Source of the DNA: Propionibacterium sp.
GTDB lineage: Bacteria; Actinomycetota; Actinomycetes; Actinomycetales; Actinomycetaceae
NCBI GenBank assembly: GCA_030460725.1
Contig: JAKECL010000142.1
Location: 1 to 5,991, forward strand
Direction of reading: 5' to 3'
Length of the DNA stretch: 5,991 bases
Position numbers and translations under genes: made by a program. This document shows positions 4,535 through 5,991 of the stretch, one piece after another (position 1 is the first letter of the stretch; every line of letters begins with the position of its first letter). The notes below the pieces were generated by a model, which saw nothing but the letters and a program-made list of their open reading frames with translations, was not told where the DNA came from and made no database searches.

Positions 4535-5991
4535 ATGACCATTGACCAGGCCACCCGGATCCTCCGGCGTCTGGAGCGGATGGAACGTCAGTGGATCCGA
4601 CCGGTCCTGGAGCGTGATCCCCAACCGCTGACGGTGTCGGCGTGGGAGGCTCCCGGCGAGCCAGTCCCCTTCGACGTGGCCGTCCGCCAGGAGATGGCCC
4701 CCGTGCACAGGGACGAAGCGTGGGGGCGACCCTGGGGCACGACGTGGGTGCGACTGGGTGGCACGGTCCCCTCCCGGTGGGCGGACCTCGGCCCGCGCCA
4801 CGTCCCACATCTCGTCCTGGACCTCGGCTTCACCCCCTCCGAACCGGGCTTCCAGGCCGAGGGAACCGTGTTGCGCAGCGATGGGACGGTGGTGCGCGGG
4901 CTGGAGCCCCTCAACCACCGCATGCGTCCCGAGGTCGGCGCCGACGGCAGCTTCGAGTACTGGGTCGAGGCGGCCTCGAACCCCGATGTCATGCAGGGGG
5001 AGTGGACCACCGCAGGCCCCCTCGGGGACCCCGCCACCGCCGGGGAGCAGCCGCTGTACCGCTGGGGTGCCATGGAGCTGCGCCTGCGCGACATGGAGGT
5101 CGAGGGCCTGCTGGCCGACCTGGACATCCTGCGTGGACTGCTCGCCGTCCTCGACCCCGCACGACCGCGCCACGACGCCGTTGTCCTGGCGATCTCGCGA
5201 GCACTGGACGTCCTGGACCCTGACGACGTCGCCGCCGGTGTCCCGGCCGCCCGAGCGGTGCTGCGCCCCGTCCTTGCGAGCCCCGCGGACGCATCGGCCC
5301 ACACGGTCCACGCGGTGGGGCACGCCCACATCGACTCCGCCTGGCTGTGGCCGCTGCGCGAGACCAGGCGCAAGGTTGCGCGTTCCTTCTCCAACGCCCT
5401 GGACCTCATGGACCAGGATGCCGAGGTGACCTTCGCGGCCTCCTCCGCCCAGCAGTACCTCTGGCTGCGCGAGGACCACCCCGACCTCTTCGCCCGCATC
5501 AGGGAGCGGGTGGCGCAGGGGCGCTGGATCCCGGTGGGTGGCCAGTGGGTGGAGTCCGACCCGTACATGGTCGGTGGGGAGGCCTTCATCCGCCAGTTCC
5601 TGGAGGGCATGCGCTTCTTCCGCGAGGAGTTCGGCACCGACACCGAGGGCATCTGGCTGCCCGACTCCTTCGGGTACAGCGCCAACCTGCCCGGGATCGC
5701 CCGCCACATGGGGCGCACCTGGATGCTCACCCAGAAACTCTCCTGGAACGACACCAACACCTTCCCCCACCACACCTTCTGGTGGGAGGGGATCGACGGG
5801 ACCCGTCTCTTCACCCACTTCCCGCCGGTGGACACCTACAACTCAGAACTCACGCCCCAGGAGATGCACCGCGCAGAGTCCTCCCTGCGCCAGGGCGGGC
5901 GGGCGAGCGTGTCCCTGGCCCCCTTCGGCTGGGGGGACGGGGGCGGCGGGCCGACCCGGGAACAGGCGGAGCGCGCCCACCGACAGGCTGA
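4535..5991 (+). CDS. GH38 alpha-mannosidase (3' partial)
   Basis: Zinc-dependent retaining exo-alpha-mannosidase that would trim alpha-linked mannose from oligosaccharides such as N-glycan or mannan fragments. The frame opens with MTIDQATRILRRLERMERQW after a strong Shine-Dalgarno site and stays open to the right edge; 485 residues are visible, roughly half of the usual 1000 or so. Residues 1-250 are the N-terminal domain found before the catalytic barrel in bacterial and Ams1/MAN2C1-like GH38 enzymes, including the YRWGAMELRLRD stretch. The catalytic domain starts at GHAHIDSAWLWPLRET; His265 and Asp267 correspond to the HxD zinc ligands. Asp377 in WLPDSFGYSANLPG is the expected nucleophile and third zinc ligand. 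The FGWGDGGGGPTRE motif (464-476) is also typical. The fourth zinc ligand, a later His, and the C-terminal beta domains are beyond the edge. No signal peptide is present, so the enzyme is probably cytoplasmic. It is divergent from the GH32 gene. Confidence 0.95.
   Translation, partial: MTIDQATRILRRLERMERQWIRPVLERDPQPLTVSAWEAPGEPVPFDVAVRQEMAPVHRDEAWGRPWGTTWVRLGGTVPSRWADLGPRHVPHLVLDLGFTPSEPGFQAEGTVLRSDGTVVRGLEPLNHRMRPEVGADGSFEYWVEAASNPDVMQGEWTTAGPLGDPATAGEQPLYRWGAMELRLRDMEVEGLLADLDILRGLLAVLDPARPRHDAVVLAISRALDVLDPDDVAAGVPAARAVLRPVLASPADASAHTVHAVGHAHIDSAWLWPLRETRRKVARSFSNALDLMDQDAEVTFAASSAQQYLWLREDHPDLFARIRERVAQGRWIPVGGQWVESDPYMVGGEAFIRQFLEGMRFFREEFGTDTEGIWLPDSFGYSANLPGIARHMGRTWMLTQKLSWNDTNTFPHHTFWWEGIDGTRLFTHFPPVDTYNSELTPQEMHRAESSLRQGGRASVSLAPFGWGDGGGGPTREQAERAHRQA

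Noticed and set aside
4259..5818. Long open frame on the minus strand, continuous with the GH32 frame and opposite the GH38 gene
   Set aside because: The translation is low-complexity and matches no fold. The plus strand codes for an unmistakable GH38 protein, and a Shine-Dalgarno site marks the GH32 start at 4258. Long antisense frames are expected in DNA this rich in GC.

Overview
The window comes from a very GC-rich genome. Almost every codon in the four genes ends in G or C, the Shine-Dalgarno sites are strong, and intergenic hairpins lack T-tracts. This fits an actinomycete (Actinomycetota). The genus cannot be settled from this sequence; a host- or plant-associated saccharolytic member of Actinomycetales or Micrococcales is a reasonable guess.

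Layout, left to right. (1) Positions 1-1746, plus strand: the 3' part of a GH13 alpha-glucosidase of the oligo-1,6-glucosidase / dextran-glucosidase type. Its start codon lies left of the window. (2) 1747-1879: a short convergent gap with terminator-like inverted repeats. (3) 1880-2362, minus strand: a 160-residue protein that I do not recognise. (4) 2363-2584: a gap holding a likely terminator for the next gene and a small palindrome flanked by a direct repeat. (5) 2585-4258, minus strand: a complete GH32 beta-fructosidase (invertase / levanase / inulinase type) with an odd Pro/Ser/Thr/Gly-rich N-terminal tail. (6) 4259-4534: a divergent intergenic region with a plausible promoter for the GH32 gene and a GC-rich dyad. 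(7) 4535-5991, plus strand: the 5' half of a GH38 alpha-mannosidase, cut by the right edge.

Functionally this is a carbohydrate-degradation cluster. The GH32 enzyme would release fructose from sucrose or beta-fructans. The GH13 enzyme would remove glucose from alpha-1,6-linked (iso)malto-oligosaccharides or related alpha-glucosides. The GH38 enzyme would remove alpha-mannose from mannosides or N-glycan fragments. No visible protein has a recognisable signal peptide, although the GH13 N-terminus is missing. Intracellular processing of imported oligosaccharides is therefore the simplest reading, but no transporter or regulator gene is in the window. The orientations (plus, minus, minus, plus) show that this is not one operon. 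I see no mobile element, CRISPR array, RNA gene or clearly new system. The least explained items are the 160-residue orphan protein, the GH32 N-terminal tail and the unassigned regulatory repeats.
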